In this document: piece by piece, positions 38,530-54,112 of the stretch | Layout of the letters: each line of letters opens with the position of its first letter | Numbering within the stretch: the first letter of the stretch is position 1 | The notes under the pieces: generated by a model | Seen by the model: only the letters and a program-made list of their open reading frames with translations | Told to the model about the DNA's origin: nothing | The model's database searches: none | Translations under genes and position numbers: made by a program | Assembly: GCA_964057225.1 (NCBI GenBank) | Contig: OZ059898.1 | Coordinates: 18,019,267-18,083,266 of the forward strand | DNA: 64,000 nucleotides | Reading direction: 5' to 3' | Source: Auanema rhodensis | Taxonomy: Eukaryota > Nematoda > Chromadorea > Rhabditida > Rhabditidae

Positions 38530-41500
38530 GTGCACTTGGTATGTAACTCGCTTCACGTGAAAGATAAAGAGATGCGGTTTTCAAAATTAGATTCCTCATG
38601 TTCATATTAGTCTAAAAACGAATTTTTATTGATATTGATGCATGGTAACCATGACTTTAAAATTTACGTGAACTTTAATTTATGCTAATTAAGTGTACAC
38701 ATGATGTGCACTTGGTATGTAACTCGCTTCACGTCAAAGATAAAGAGATGCGGTTTTCAAAATTAGATTCCCCATGTCCATATTAGTCTAAAAACAAATT
38801 TTTATTGATATTGGTGCATGGTAACCATGACTTTGAAATTTACGTGAACTTTAATTTATGCTAATTAAGTGTACACATGATGTGCACTTGGTATGTAACT
38901 CGCTTCACGAGAAAGATAAAAAGATGCGGTTTTCAAATTTAGATTTCGCGTGTCCATATTAGTCTAAAAACAAATTTTTATTGATATTGGTGCATGGTAA
39001 CCATGACTTTGAAATTTACGTGAACTTTAATTTATGCTAATTAAGTGTACACGTGATGTGCACTTGGTATGTAACTCGCTTCACGTGAAAGATAAAGAGA
39101 TGCGGTTTTCAAAATTAGATTCCTCATGTTCATATTAGTCTAAAAACGAATTTTTATTGATATTGGTGCATGGTAACCATGACTTTAAAATTTACGTGAA
39201 CTTTAATTTATGCTAATTAAGTGTACACATGATGTGCACTTGGTATGTAACTCGCTTCACGTCAAAGATAAAGAGATGCGGTTTTCAAAATTAGATTCCC
39301 CATGTCCATATTAGTCTAAAAACAAATTTTTATTGATATTGGTGCATGGTAACCATGACTTTGAAATTTACGTGAACTTTAATTTATGCTAATTAAGTGT
39401 ACACATGATGTGCACTTGGTATGTAACTCGCTTCACGTGAAAGATAAAGAGATGCGGTTTTCAAAATTAGATTCCGCATGTCCATATTAGTCTAAAAACA
39501 AATTTTTATTGATATTGGTGCATGGTAACCATGACTTTGAAATTTACGTGAACTTTAATTTATGCTAATTAAGTGTACACGTGATGTGCACTTGGTATGT
39601 AACTCGCTTCACGTGAAAGATAAAGAGATGCGGTTTTCAAAATTAGATTCCGCATGTCCATATTAGTCTAAAAACAAATTTTTATTGATATTGGTGCATG
39701 GTAACCATGACTTTGAAATTTACGTGAACTTTAATTTATGCTAATTAAGTGTACACGTGATGTGCACTTGGAATGTAACTCGCTTCACGTGAAAGATAAA
39801 GAGATGCGGTTTTCAAAATTAGATTCCCCATGTCCATATTAGTCTAAAAACAAATTTTTATTGATATTGGTGCATGGTAACCATGACTTTGAAATTTACG
39901 TGAACTTTAATTTATGCTAATTAAGTGTACACATGATGTGCACTTGGTATGTAACTCGCTTCACGTGAAAGATAAAGAGATGCGGTTTTCAAAATTAGAT
40001 TCCGCATGTCCATATTAGTCTAAAAACAAATTTTTATTGATATTGGTGCATGGTAACCATGACTTTGAAATTTACGTGAATTTTAATTTATGCTAATTAA
40101 GTGTACACGTGATGTGCACTTGGTATGTAACTCGCTTCACGTGAAAGATAAAGAGATGCGGTTTTCAAAATTAGATTCCCCATGTCCATATTAGTCTAAA
40201 AACAAATTTTTATTGATATTGGTGCATGGTAACCATGACTTTGAAATTTACGTGAACTTTAATTTATGCTAATTAAGTGTACACGTGATGTGCACTTGGT
40301 ATGTAACTCGCTTCACGTGAAAGATAAAGAGATGCGGTTTTCAAAATTAGATTCCCCATGTCCATATTAGTCTAAAAACAAATTTTTATTGATATTGGTG
40401 CATGGCAACCATGACTTTAAAATTTACGTGTACTTTAATTTATGCTAATTAAGTGTACACATGATGTGCACTTGGTATGTAACTCGCTTCACGAGAAAGA
40501 TAAAAAGGTGCGGTTTTCAAATTTAGATTTCGCGTGTCCATATTAGTCTAAAAACAAATTTTTATTGATATTGGTGCATGGTAACCATGACTTTGAAATT
40601 TACGTGAACTTTAATTTATGCTAATTAAGTGTACACGTGATGTGCACTTGGTATGTAACTCGTTTCACGTGAAAGATAAAGAGATGCGGTTTTCAAAATT
40701 AGATTCCGCATGTCCATATTAGTCTAAAAACAAATTTTTATTGATATTGGTGCATGGTAACCATGACTTTGAAATTTACGTGAACTTTAATTTATGCTAA
40801 TTAAGTGTACACGTGATGTGCACTTGGTATGTAACTCGCTTCACGTGAAAGATAAAGAGATGCGGTTTTCAAAATTAGATTCCCCATGTCCATATTAGTC
40901 TAAAAACAAATTTTTATTGATATTGGTGCATGGTAACCATGACTTTGAAATTTACGTGAACTTTAATTTATGCTAATTAAGTGTACACGTGATGTGCACT
41001 TGGTATGTAACTCGCTTCACGTGAAAGATAAAGAGATGCGGTTTTCAAAATTAGATTCCCCATGTCCATATTAGTCTAAAAACAAATTTTTATTGATATT
41101 GGTGCATGGCAACCATGACTTTAAAATTTACGTGTACTTTAATTTATGCTAATTAAGTGTACACATGATGTGCACTTGGTATGTAACTCGCTTCACGAGA
41201 AAGATAAAAAGGTGCGGTTTTCAAATTTAGATTTCGCGTGTCCATATTAGTCTAAAAACAAATTTTTATTGATATTGGTGCATGGTAACCATGACTTTGA
41301 AATTTACGTGAACTTTAATTTATGCTAATTAAGTGTACACGTGATGTGCACTTGGTATGTAACTCGCTTCACGTGAAAGATAAAGAGATGCGGTTTTCAA
41401 AATTAGATTCCGCATGTCCATATTAGTCTAAAAACAAATTTTTATTGATATTGGTGCATGGTAACCATGACTTTGAAATTTACGTGAACTTTAATTTATG

Positions 41501-41614
41501 CTAATTAAGTGTACACGTGATGTGCACTTGGAATGTAACTCGCTTCACGTGAAAGATAAAGAGATGCGGTTTTCAAAATTAGATTCCCCATGTCCATATT
41601 AGTCTAAAAACAAA

Positions 41615-41630
41615 TTTTTATTTTTTTATT
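41615..41630. repeat. 8-bp microduplication of TTTTTATT
   Basis: The consensus CAAATTTTTATTGATATT has an extra TTTTTATT here, making one monomer 184 bp long. The duplicate sits in the A/T core and looks like replication slippage. Homologous monomers near 48,490 and 55,555 lack it, although all three share the downstream GACATTG mark. The insertion is therefore younger than that family. Confidence 0.9.
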
Positions 41631-44600
41631 GATATTGGTGCATGGTAACCATGACATTGAAATTTACGTGAACTTTAATTTATGCTAATTAAGTGTACAC
41701 ATGATGTGCACTTGGTATGTAACTCGCTTCACGAGAAAGATAAAAAGATGCGGTTTTCAAATTTAGATTTCGCGTGTCCATATTAGTCTAAAAACAAATT
41801 TTTATTAATATTGGTGCATGGCAACCATGACTTTAAAATTTACGTGTACTTTAATTTATGCTAATTAAGTGTACACATGATGTGCACTTGGTATGTAACT
41901 CGCTTCACGTCAAAGATAAAGAGATGGGGTTTTCAAAATTAGATTCCCCATGTCCATATTAGTCTAAAAACAAATTTTTATTAATATTGGTGCATGGTAA
42001 CCATGACTTTGAAATTTACGTGAACTTTAATTTATGCTTATTAAGTGTACACGTGATGTGCACTTGGTATGTAACTCGCTTCACGTGAAAGATAAATGGA
42101 TGCGGTTTTCAAAATTAGATTCCCCATGCCCATATTAGTCTAAAAACAAATTTTTATTGATATTGGTGCATGGCAACCATGACTTTAAAATTTACGTGTA
42201 CTTTAATTTATGCTAATTAAGTGTACACATGATGTGCACTTGGTATGTAACTCGCTTCACGTCAAAGATAAAGAGATGCGGTTTTCAAAATTAGATTCCC
42301 CATGTCCATATTAGTCTCAAAACAAATTTTTATTAATATTGGTGCATGGTAACCATGACTTTGAAATTTACGTGAACTTTAATTTATGCTTATTAAGTGT
42401 ACACGTGATGTGCACTTGGTATGTAACTCGCTTCACGTGAAAGATAAAGGGATGCGATTTTCAAAATTAGATTCCCCATGTCCATATTAGTCTAAAAACA
42501 AATTATTATTGATATTGGTGCATGGTAACCATGACTTTAAAATCAACGTGAACTTTAATTTATGCTAATTAAGTGTACACATGATGTGCACTTGGTATGT
42601 AACTCGTTTCACGTCAAAGATAAACAGATGCGGTTTTCAAAATTAGATTCCCCATGTCCATATTAGTCTAAAAACAAATTTTTATTGATATTGGTGCATG
42701 GTAACCATGACTTTGAAATTTACGTGAACTTTAATTTATGCTAATTAAGTGTACACATGATGTGCACTTGGTATGTAACTCGCTTCACGTGAAAGATAAA
42801 GAGATGCGGTTTTCAAAATTAGATTCCGCATGTCCATATTAGTCTAAAAACAAATTTTTATTGATATTGGTGCATGGTAACCATGACTTTGAAATTTACG
42901 TGAACTTTAATTTATGCTAATTAAGTGTACACGTGATGTGCACTTGGTATGTAACTCGCTTCACGTGAAAGATAAAGAGATGCGGTTTTCAAAATTAGAT
43001 TCCCCATGTCCATATTAGTCTAAAAACAAATTTTTATTGATATTGGTGCATGGCAACCATGACTTTAAAATTTACGTGTACTTTAATTTATGCTAATTAA
43101 GTGTACACATGATGTGCACTTGGTATGTAACTCGCTTCACGTGAAAGATAAAGAGATGCGGTTTTCAAAATTAGATTCCTCATGTTCATATTAGTCTAAA
43201 AACGAATTTTTATTGATATTGATGCATGGTAACCATGACTTTAAAATTTACGTGAACTTTAATTTATGCTAATTAAGTGTACACGTGATGTGCACTTGGT
43301 ATGTAACTCGCTTCACGTGAAAGATAAAGAGATGCGGTTTTCAAAATTAGATTCCGCATGTCCATATTAGTCTAAAAACAAATTTTTATTGATATTGGTG
43401 CATGGTAACCATGACTTTGAAATTTACGTGAACTTTAATTTATGCTAATTAAGTGTACACGTGATGTGCACTTGGAATGTAACTCGCTTCACGTGAAAGA
43501 TAAAGAGATGCGGTTTTCAAAATTAGATTCCCCATGTCCATATTAGTCTAAAAACAAATTTTTATTGATATTGCTGCATGGTAACCATGACTTTGAAATT
43601 TACGTGAACTTTAATTTATGCTAATTAAGTGTACACATGATGTGCACTTGGTATGTAACTCGCTTCACGAGAAAGATAAAAAGATGCGGTTTTCAAATTT
43701 AGATTTTGCGTGTCCATATTAGTCTAAAAACAAATTTTTATTGATATTGGTGCATGGTAACCATGACTTTGAAATTTACGTGAACTTTAATTTATGCTAA
43801 TTAAGTGTACACGTGATGTGCACTTGGTATGTAACTCGCTTCACGTGAAAGATAAAGAGATGCGGTTTTCAAAATTAGATTCCTCATGTTCATATTAGTC
43901 TAAAAACGAATTTTTATTGATATTGATGCATGGTAACCATGACTTTAAAATTTACGTGAACTTTAATTTATGCTAATTAAGTGTACACGTGATGTGCACT
44001 TGGAATGTAACTCGCTTCACGTGAAAGATAAAGAGATGCGGTTTTCAAAATTAGATTCCCCATGTCCATATTAGTCTAAAAACAAATTTTTATTGATATT
44101 GGTGCATGGTAACCATGACTTTGAAATTTACGTGAACTTTAATTTATGCTAATTAAGTGTACACGTGATGTGCACTTGGTATGTAACTCGCTTCACGTGA
44201 AAGATAAAGAGATGCGGTTTTCAAAATTAGATTCCCCATGTCCATATTAGTCTAAAAACAAATTTTTATTGATATTGGTGCATGGTAACCATGACTTTGA
44301 AATTTACGTGAACTTTAATTTATGCTAATTAAGTGTACACGTGATGTGCACTTGGTATGTAACTCGCTTCACGTGAAAGATAAAGAGATGCGGTTTTCAA
44401 AATTAGATTCCGCATGTCCATATTAGTCTAAAAACAAATTTTTATTGGTATTGGTGCATGGTAACCATGACTTTGAAATTTACGTGAACTTTAATTTATG
44501 CTAATTAAGTGTACACGTGATGTGCACTTGGTATGTAACTCGCTTCACGTGAAAGATAAAGAGATGCGGTTTTCAAAATTAGATTCCCCATGTCCATATT

Positions 44601-46479
44601 AGTCTAAAAACAAATTTTTATTGATATTGGTGCATGGTAACCATGACTTTGAAATTTACGTGAACTTTAATTTATGCTAATTAAGTGTACACGTGATGTG
44701 CACTTGGTATGTAACTCGCTTCACGAGAAAGATAAAAAGATGCGGTTTTCAAATTTAGATTTTGCGTGTCCATATTAGTCTAAAAACAAATTTTTATTGA
44801 TATTGGTGCATGGTAACCATGACTTTGAAATTTACGTGAACTTTAATTTATGCTAATTAAGTGTACACGTGATGTGCACTTGGTATGTAACTCGCTTCAC
44901 GTGAAAGATAAAGAGATGCGGTTTTCAAAATTAGATTCCTCATGTTCATATTAGTCTAAAAACGAATTTTTATTGATATTGATGCATGGTAACCATGACT
45001 TTAAAATTTACGTGAACTTTAATTTATGCTAATTAAGTGTACACGTGATGTGCACTTGGAATGTAACTCGCTTTACGTGAAAGATAAAGAGATGCGGTTT
45101 TCAAAATTAGATTCCCCATGTCCATATTAGTCTAAAAACAAATTTTTATTGATATTGGTGCATGGTAACCATGACTTTGAAATTTACGTGAACTTTAATT
45201 TATGCTAATTAAGTGTACACATGATGTGCACTTGGTATGTAACTCGCTTCACGAGAAAGATAAAAAGATGCGGTTTTCAAATTTAGATTTCGCGTGTCCA
45301 TATTAGTCTAAAAACAAATTTTTATTGATATTGGTGCATGGTAACCATGACTTTGAAATTTACGTGAACTTTAATTTATGCTAATTAAGTGTACACGTGA
45401 TGTGCACTTGGTATGTAACTTGCTTCACGTGAAAGATAAAGAGATGCGGTTTTCAAAATTAGATTCCTCATGTTCATATTAGTCTAAAAACGAATTTTTA
45501 TTGATATTGATGCATGGTAACCATGACTTTAAAATTTACGTGAACTTTAATTTATGCTAATTAAGTGTACACATGATGTGCACTTGGTATGTAACTCGCT
45601 TCACGTCAAAGATAAAGAGATGCGGTTTTCAAAATTAGATTCCCCATGTCCATATTAGTCTAAAAACAAATTTTTATTGATATTGGTGCATGGTAACCAT
45701 GACTTTGAAATTTACGTGAACTTTAATTTATGCTAATTAAGTGTACACATGATGTGCACTTGGTATGTAACTCGCTTCACGTGAAAGATAAAGAGATGCG
45801 GTTTTCAAAATTAGATTCCGCATGTCCATATTAGTCTAAAAACAAATTTTTATTGATATTGGTGCATGGTAACCATGACTTTGAAATTTACGTGAACTTT
45901 AATTTATGCTAATTAAGTGTACACATGATGTGCACTTGGTATGTAACTCGCTTCACGTCAAAGATAAAGAGATGCGGTTTTCAAAATTAGATTCCCCATG
46001 TCCATATTAGTCTAAAAACAAATTTTTATTGATATTGGTGCATGGTAACCATGACTTTGAAATTTACGTGAACTTTAATTTATGCTAATTAAGTGTACAC
46101 ATGATGTGCACTTGGTATGTAACTCGCTTCACGTGAAAGATAAAGAGATGCGGTTTTCAAAATTAGATTCCGCATGTCCATATTAGTCTAAAAACAAATT
46201 TTTATTGATATTGGTGCATGGTAACCATGACTTTGAAATTTACGTGAACTTTAATTTATGCTAATTAAGTGTACACGTGATGTGCACTTGGTATGTAACT
46301 CGCTTCACGTGAAAGATAAAGAGATGCGGTTTTCAAAATTAGATTCCGCATGTCCATATTAGTCTAAAAACAAATTTTTATTGATATTGGTGCATGGTAA
46401 CCATGACTTTGAAATTTACGTGAACTTTAATTTATGCTAATTAAGTGTACACGTGATGTGCACTTGGTATGTAACTCGC

Positions 46480-48170
46480 TTCACGTGAAAGATAAAGAGA
46501 TGCGGTTTTCAAAATTAGATTCCGCATGTCCATATTAGGCTAAAAACAAATTTTTATTGATATTGGTGCATGGTAACCATGACTTTGAAATTTACGTGAA
46601 CTTTAATTTATGTTAATTAAGTGTACACATGATGTGCACTTGGTATGTAACTCGCTTCACGTGAAAGATAAAGAGATGCGGTTTTCAAAATTAGATTCCG
46701 CATGTCCATATTAGTCTAAAAACAAATTTTTATTGATATTGGTGCATGGTAACCATGACTTTGAAATTTACGTGAACTTTAATTTATGCTAATTAAGTGT
46801 ACACGTGATGTGCACTTGGTATGTAACTCGCTTCACGTGAAAGATAAAGAGATGCGGTTTTCAAAATTAGATTCCCCATGTCCATATTAGTCTAAAAACA
46901 AATTTTTATTGATATTGGTGCATGGTAACCATGACTTTGAAATTTACGTGAACTTTAATTTATGCTAATTAAGTGTACACGTGATGTGCACTTGGTATGT
47001 AACTCGCTTCACGTGAAAGATAAAGAGATGCGGTTTTCAAAATTAGATTCCCCATGTCCATATTAGTCTAAAAACAAATTTTTATTGATATTGGTGCATG
47101 GCAACCATGACTTTAAAATTTACGTGTACTTTAATTTATGCTAATTAAGTGTACACATGATGTGCACTTGGTATGTAACTCGCTTCACGAGAAAGATAAA
47201 AAGGTGCGGTTTTCAAATTTAGATTTCGCGTGTCCATATTAGTCTAAAAACAAATTTTTATTGATATTGGTGCATGGTAACCATGACTTTGAAATTTACG
47301 TGAACTTTAATTTATGCTAATTAAGTGTACACGTGATGTGCACTTGGTATGTAACTCGCTTCACGTGAAAGATAAAGAGATGCGGTTTTCAAAATTAGAT
47401 TCCGCATGTCCATATTAGGCTAAAAACAAATTTTTATTGATATTGGTGCATGGTAACCATGACTTTGAAATTTACGTGAACTTTAATTTATGTTAATTAA
47501 GTGTACACATGATGTGCACTTGGTATGTAACTCGCTTCACGTGAAAGATAAAGAGATGCGGTTTTCAAAATTAGATTCCGCATGTCCATATTAGTCTAAA
47601 AACAAATTTTTATTGATATTGGTGCATGGTAACCATGACTTTGAAATTTACGTGAACTTTAATTTATGCTAATTAAGTGTACACGTGATGTGCACTTGGT
47701 ATGTAACTCGCTTCACGTGAAAGATAAAGAGATGCGGTTTTCAAAATTAGATTCCCCATGTCCATATTAGTCTAAAAACAAATTTTTATTGATATTGGTG
47801 CATGGTAACCATGACTTTGAAATTTACGTGAACTTTAATTTATGCTAATTAAGTGTACACGTGATGTGCACTTGGTATGTAACTCGCTTCACGTGAAAGA
47901 TAAAGAGATGCGGTTTTCAAAATTAGATTCCCCATGTCCATATTAGTCTAAAAACAAATTTTTATTGATATTGGTGCATGGCAACCATGACTTTAAAATT
48001 TACGTGTACTTTAATTTATGCTAATTAAGTGTACACATGATGTGCACTTGGTATGTAACTCGCTTCACGAGAAAGATAAAAAGGTGCGGTTTTCAAATTT
48101 AGATTTCGCGTGTCCATATTAGTCTAAAAACAAATTTTTATTGATATTGGTGCATGGTAACCATGACTTT
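46480..48170. repeat. 5-monomer tandem duplication (880 bp)
   Basis: TATTAGGC at 46,533 and 47,413 is followed each time by TATGTTAATTAAG. The next monomers match in the same order (CCGCATG; CCCCATG with GGTAACC; CCCCATG with GGCAACC; CACGAGAAAG with AAAAAGGTG). AAATTTAAGTG near 48,173 distinguishes the end of the second copy. Confidence 0.75.
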
Positions 48171-49470
48171 GAAATTTAAGTGAACTTTAATTTATGCTAA
48201 TTAAGTGTACACGTGATGTGCACTTGGTATGTAACTCGCTTCACGTGAAAGATAAAGAGATGCGGTTTTCAAAATTAGATTCCGCATGTCCATATTAGTC
48301 TAAAAACAAATTTTTATTGATATTGGTGCATGGTAACCATGACTTTGAAATTTACGTGAACTTTAATTTATGCTAATTAAGTGTACACGTGATGTGCACT
48401 TGGAATGTAACTCGCTTCACGTGAAAGATAAAGAGATGCGGTTTTCAAAATTAGATTCCCCATGTCCATATTAGTCTAAAAACAAATTTTTATTGATATT
48501 GGTGCATGGTAACCATGACATTGAAATTTACGTGAACTTTAATTTATGCTAATTAAGTGTACACATGATGTGCACTTGGTATGTAACTCGCTTCACGAGA
48601 AAGATAAAAAGATGCGGTTTTCAAATTTAGATTTCGCGTGTCCATATTAGTCTAAAAACAAATTTTTATTGATATTGGTGCATGGTAACCATGACTTTGA
48701 AATTTACGTGAACTTTAATTTATGCTAATTAAGTGTACACGTGATGTGCACTTGGTATGTAACTCGCTTCACGTGAAAGATAAAGAGATGCGGATTTCAA
48801 AATTAGATTCCTCATGTTCATATTAGTCTAAAAACGAATTTTTATTGATATTGATGCATGGTAACCATGACTTTAAAATTTACGTGAACTTTAATTTATG
48901 CTAATTAAGTGTACACGTGATGTGCACTTGGTATGTAACTCGCTTCACGTGAAAGATAAAGAGATGCGGTTTTCAAAATTAGATTCCCCATGTCCATATT
49001 AGTCTAAAAACAAATTTTTATTGATATTCGTGCATGGTAACCATGACTTTGAAATTTACGTGAACTTTAATTTATGCTAATTAAGTGTACACATGATGTG
49101 CACTTGGTATGTAACTCGCTTCACGAGAAAGATAAAAAGATGCGGTTTTCAAATTTCGATTTCGCGTGTCCATATTAGTCTAAAAACAAATTTTTATTGA
49201 TATTGGTGCATGGTAACCATGACTTTGAAATTTACGTGAACTTTAATTTATGCTAATTAAGTGTACACGTGATGTGCACTTGGTATGTAACTCGCTTCAC
49301 GTGAAAGATAAAGAGATGCGGTTTTCAAAATTAGATTCCCCATGTCCATATTAGTCTAAAAACATATTTTTATTGATATTGGTGCATGGTAACCATGACT
49401 TTGAAATTTACGTGAATTTTAATTTATGCTAATTAAGTGTACACATGATGTGCACTTGGTATGTAACTCG

Positions 49471-49501
49471 CTTCACGAGAGATGCGGATAAAGAGATGCG
49501 G
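49471..49501. repeat. Rearranged motif giving a 180-bp monomer, copy 1
   Basis: In place of CACGTGAAAGATAAAGAG the sequence reads CACGAGAGATGCGGATAAAG and then AGATGCGG, so GAGATGCGG occurs twice, 14 bases apart. The net gain is 4 bp. It looks like a local template switch onto the neighbouring GAGATGCGG. An identical structure occurs near 56,548. Confidence 0.85.
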
Positions 49502-52500
49502 TTTTCAAAATTAGATTTCGCATGTCCATATTAGTCTAAAAACAAATTTTTATTGATATTGGTGCATGGCAACCATGACTTTAAAATTTACGTGTACTTT
49601 AATTTATGCTAATTAAGTGTACACATGATGTGCACTTGGTATGTAACTCGCTTCACGTGAAAGATAAAGAGATGCGGTTTTCAAAATTAGATTCCTCATG
49701 TCCATATTAGTCTAAAAACAAATTTTTATTGATATTGGTGCATGGCAACCATGACTTTAAAATTTACGTGTACTTTAATTTATGCTAATTAAGTGTACAC
49801 ATGATGTGCACTTGGTATGTAACTCGCTTCACGTGAAAGATAAAGTGATGCGGTTTTCAAAATTAGATTCCGCATGTCCATATTAGTCTAAAAACAAATT
49901 TTTATTGATATTGGTGCATGGTAACCATGACTTTGAAATTTACGTGAACTTTAATTTATGCTAATTAAGTGTACACGTGATGTGCACTTGGTATGTAACT
50001 CGCTTCACGTGAAAGATAAAGAGATGCGGTTTTCAAAATTAGATTCCGCATGTCCATATTAGTCTAAAAACAAATTTTTATTGATATTGGTGCATGGTAA
50101 CCATGACTTTGAAATTTACGTGAACTTTAATTTATGCTAATTAAGTGTACACGTGATGTGCACTTGGAATGTAACTCGCTTCACGTGAAAGATAAAGAGA
50201 TGCGGTTTTCAAAATTAGATTCCCCATGTCCATATTAGTCTAAAAACAAATTTTTATTGATATTGGTGCATGGCAACCATGACTTTAAAATTTACGTGAA
50301 CTTTAATTTATGCTAATTAAGTGTACACATGATGTGCACTTGGTATGTAACTCGCTTCACGTCAAAGATAAAGAGATGCGGTTTTCAAAATTAGATTCCG
50401 CATGTCCATATTAGTCTAAAAACAAATTTTTATTGATATTGGTGCATGGTAACCATGACTTTGAAATTTACGTGAACTTTAATTTATGCTAATTAAGTGT
50501 ACACGTGATGTGCAATTGGAATGTAACTCGCTTCACGTGAAAGTTAAAGAGATGCGGTTTTCAAAATTAGATTCCCCATGTCCATATTAGTCTAAAAACA
50601 AATTTTTATTGATATTGGTGCATGGCAACCATGACTTTAAAATTTACGTGAACTTTAATTTATGCTAATTAAGTGTACACATGATGTGCACTTGGTATGT
50701 AACTCGCTTCACGTCAAAGATAAAGAGATGGGGTTTTCAAAATTAGATTCCCCATGTCCATATTAGTCTAAAAACAAATTTTTATTAATATTGGTGCATG
50801 GTAACCATGACTTTGAAATTTACGTGAACTTTAATTTATGCTTATTAAGTGTACACGTGATGTGCACTTGGTTTGTAACTCGCTTCACGTGAAAGATAAA
50901 TGGATGCGGTTTTCAAAATTAGATTCCCCATGCCCATATTAGTCTAAAAACAAATTTTTATTGATATTGGTGCATGGCAACCATGACTTTAAAATTTACG
51001 TGTACTTTAATTTATGCTAATTAAGTGTACACATGATGTGCACTTGGTATGTAACTCGCTTCACGTCAAAGATATAGAGATGCGGTTTTCAAAATTAGAT
51101 TCCCCATGTCCATATTAGTCTAAAAACAAATTTTTATTAATATTGGTGCATGGTAACCATGACTTTGAAATTTACGTGAACTTTAATTTATGCTTATTAA
51201 GTGTACACGTGATGTGCACTTGGTATGTAACTCGCTTCACGTGAAAGATAAAGGGATGCGATTTTCAAAATTAGATTCCCCATGTCCATATTAGTCTAAA
51301 AACAAATTATTATTGATATTGGTGCATGGTAACCATGACTTTAAAATCAACGTGAACTTTAATTTATGCTAATTAAGTGTACACATGATGTGCACTTGGT
51401 ATGTAACTCGCTTCACGTCAAAGATAAACAGATGCGGTTTTCAAAATTAGATTCCCCATGTCCATATTAGTCTAAAAACAAATTTTTATTGATATTGGTG
51501 CATGGTAACCATGACTTTGAAATTTACGTGAACTTTAATTTATGCTAATTAAGTGTACACATGATGTGCACTTGGTATGTAACTCGCTTCACGTGAAAGA
51601 TAAAGAGATGCGGTTTTCAAAATTAGATTCCGCATGTCCATATTAGTCTAAAAACAAATTTTCATTGATATTGGTGCATGGTAACCATGACTTTGAAATT
51701 TACGTGAACTTTAATTTATGCTAATTAAGTGTACACATGATGTGCACTTCGTATGTAACTCGCTTCACGAGAAAGATAAAAAGATGCGGTTTTCAAATTT
51801 AGATTTTGCGTGTCCATATTAGTCTAAAAACAAATTTTTATTGATATTGGTGCATGGTAACCATGACTTTGAAATTTACGTGAACTTTAATTTATGCTAA
51901 TTAAGTGTACACGTGATGTGCACTTGGTATGTAACTCGCTTCACGTGAAAGATAAAGAGATGCGGTTTTCAAAATTAGATTCCTCATGTTCATATTAGTC
52001 TAAAAACGAATTTTTATTGATATTGATGCATGGTAACCATGACTTTAAAATTTACGTGAACTTTAATTTATGCTAATTAAGTGTACACGTGATGTGCACT
52101 TGGAATGTAACTCGCTTCACGTGAAAGATAAAGAGATGCGGTTTTCAAAATTAGATTCCCCATGTCCATATTAGTCTAAAAACAAATTTTTATTGATATT
52201 GGTGCATGGTAACCATGACTTTGAAATTTACGTGAACTTTAATTTATGCTAATTAAGTGTACACATGATGTGCACTTGGTATGTAACTCGCTTCACGAGA
52301 AAGATAAAAAGATGCGGTTTTCAAATTTAGATTTCGCGTGTCCATATTAGTCTAAAAACAAATTTTTATTGATATTGGTGCATGGTAACCATGACTTTGA
52401 AATTTACGTGAACTTTAATTTATGCTAATTAAGTGTACACGTGATGTGCACTTGGTATGTAACTCGCTTCACGTGAAAGATAAAGAGATGCGGTTTTCAA

Positions 52501-53409
52501 AATTAGATTCCTCATGTTCATATTAGTCTAAAAACGAATTTTTATTGATATTGATGCATGGTAACCATGACTTTAAAATTTACGTGAACTTTAATTTATG
52601 CTAATTAAGTGTACACATGATGTGCACTTGGTATGTAACTCGCTTCACGTCAAAGATAAAGAGATGCGGTTTTCAAAATTAGATTCCCCATGTCCATATT
52701 AGTCTAAAAACAAATTTTTATTGATATTGGTGCATGGTAACCATGACTTTGAAATTTACGTGAACTTTAATTTATGCTAATTAAGTGTACACATGATGTG
52801 CACTTGGTATGTAACTCGCTTCACGTGAAAGATAAAGAGATGCGGTTTTCAAAATTAGATTCCGCATGTCTATATTAGTCTAAAAACAAATTTTTATTGA
52901 TATTGGTGCATGGTAACCATGACTTTGAAATTTACGTGAACTTTAATTTATGCTAATTAAGTGTACACGTGATGTGCACTTGGTATGTAACTCGCTTCAC
53001 GTGAAAGATAAAGAGATGCGGTTTTCAAAATTAGATTCCGCATGTCCATATTAGTCTAAAAACAAATTTTTATTGATATTGGTGCATGGTAACCATGACT
53101 TTGAAATTTACGTGAACTTTAATTTATGCTAATTAAGTGTACACGTGATGTGCACTTGGTATGTAACTCGCTTCACGTGAAAGATAAAGAGATGCGGTTT
53201 TCAAAATTAGATTCCGCATGTCCATATTAGGCTAAAAACAAATTTTTATTGATATTGGTGCATGGTAACCATGACTTTGAAATTTACGTGAACTTTAATT
53301 TATGTTAATTAAGTGTACACATGATGTGCACTTGGTATGTAACTCGCTTCACGTGAAAGATAAAGAGATGCGGTTTTCAAAATTAGATTCCGCATGTCCA
53401 TATTAGTCT

Positions 53410-54112
53410 AAAAACAAATTTTTATTGATATTGGTGCATGGTAACCATGACTTTGAAATTTACGTGAACTTTAATTTATGCTAATTAAGTGTACACGTGA
53501 TGTGCACTTGTTATGTAACTCGCTTCACGTGAAAGATAAAGAGATGAGGTTTTCAAAATTAGATTCCCCATGTCCATATTAGTCTAAAAACAAATTTTTA
53601 TTGATATTGGTGCATGGCAACCATGACTTTAAAATTTACGTGTACTTTAATTTATGCTAATTAAGTGTACACATGATGTGCACTTGGTATGTAACTCGCT
53701 TCACGAGAAAGATAAAAAGGTGCGGTTTTCAAATTTAGATTTCGCGTGTCCATATTAGTCTAAAAACAAATTTTTATTGATATTGGTGCATGGTAACCAT
53801 GACTTTGAAATTTACGTGAACTTTAATTTATGCTAATTAAGTGTACACGTGATGTGCACTTGGTATGTAACTCGCTTCACGTGAAAGATAAAGAGATGCG
53901 GTTTTCAAAATTAGATTCCGCATGTCCATATTAGTCTAAAAACAAATTTTTATTGATATTGGTGCATGGTAACCATGACTTTGAAATTTACGTGAACTTT
54001 AATTTATGCTAATTAAGTGTACACGTGATGTGCACTTGGAATGTAACTCGCTTCACGTGAAAGATAAAGAGATGCGGTTTTCGAAATTAAAGAGATGCGG
54101 TTTTCAAAATTA
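53410..54112. repeat. Segment repeated at the right end of the window
   Basis: About 53,410-54,089 matches 63,290-63,971 at an offset of 9,882 bp (56 x 176 + 26). GATGAGG at 53,543 and 63,425 and GGAATGTAAC before the end are shared. So is the beginning of the 23-bp microduplication. The right-end copy departs from the array at 63,991, whereas this copy continues normally. Confidence 0.75.
54067..54112. repeat. 23-bp microduplication
   Basis: The 23 bases beginning AAGAGATGCGG at 54,067-54,089 are repeated at 54,090-54,112, making a 199-bp monomer. The first unit has TCGAAATT and the second TCAAAATT. The same duplication starts at 63,949, exactly 9,882 bp away. It is therefore inherited within a longer duplicated segment and did not arise twice. 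Confidence 0.9.

Noticed and set aside
49471-49501. Transposon target-site duplication
   Set aside because: The repeated GAGATGCGG flanks only five bases, and no element lies between or near the copies. Local template switching is simpler.
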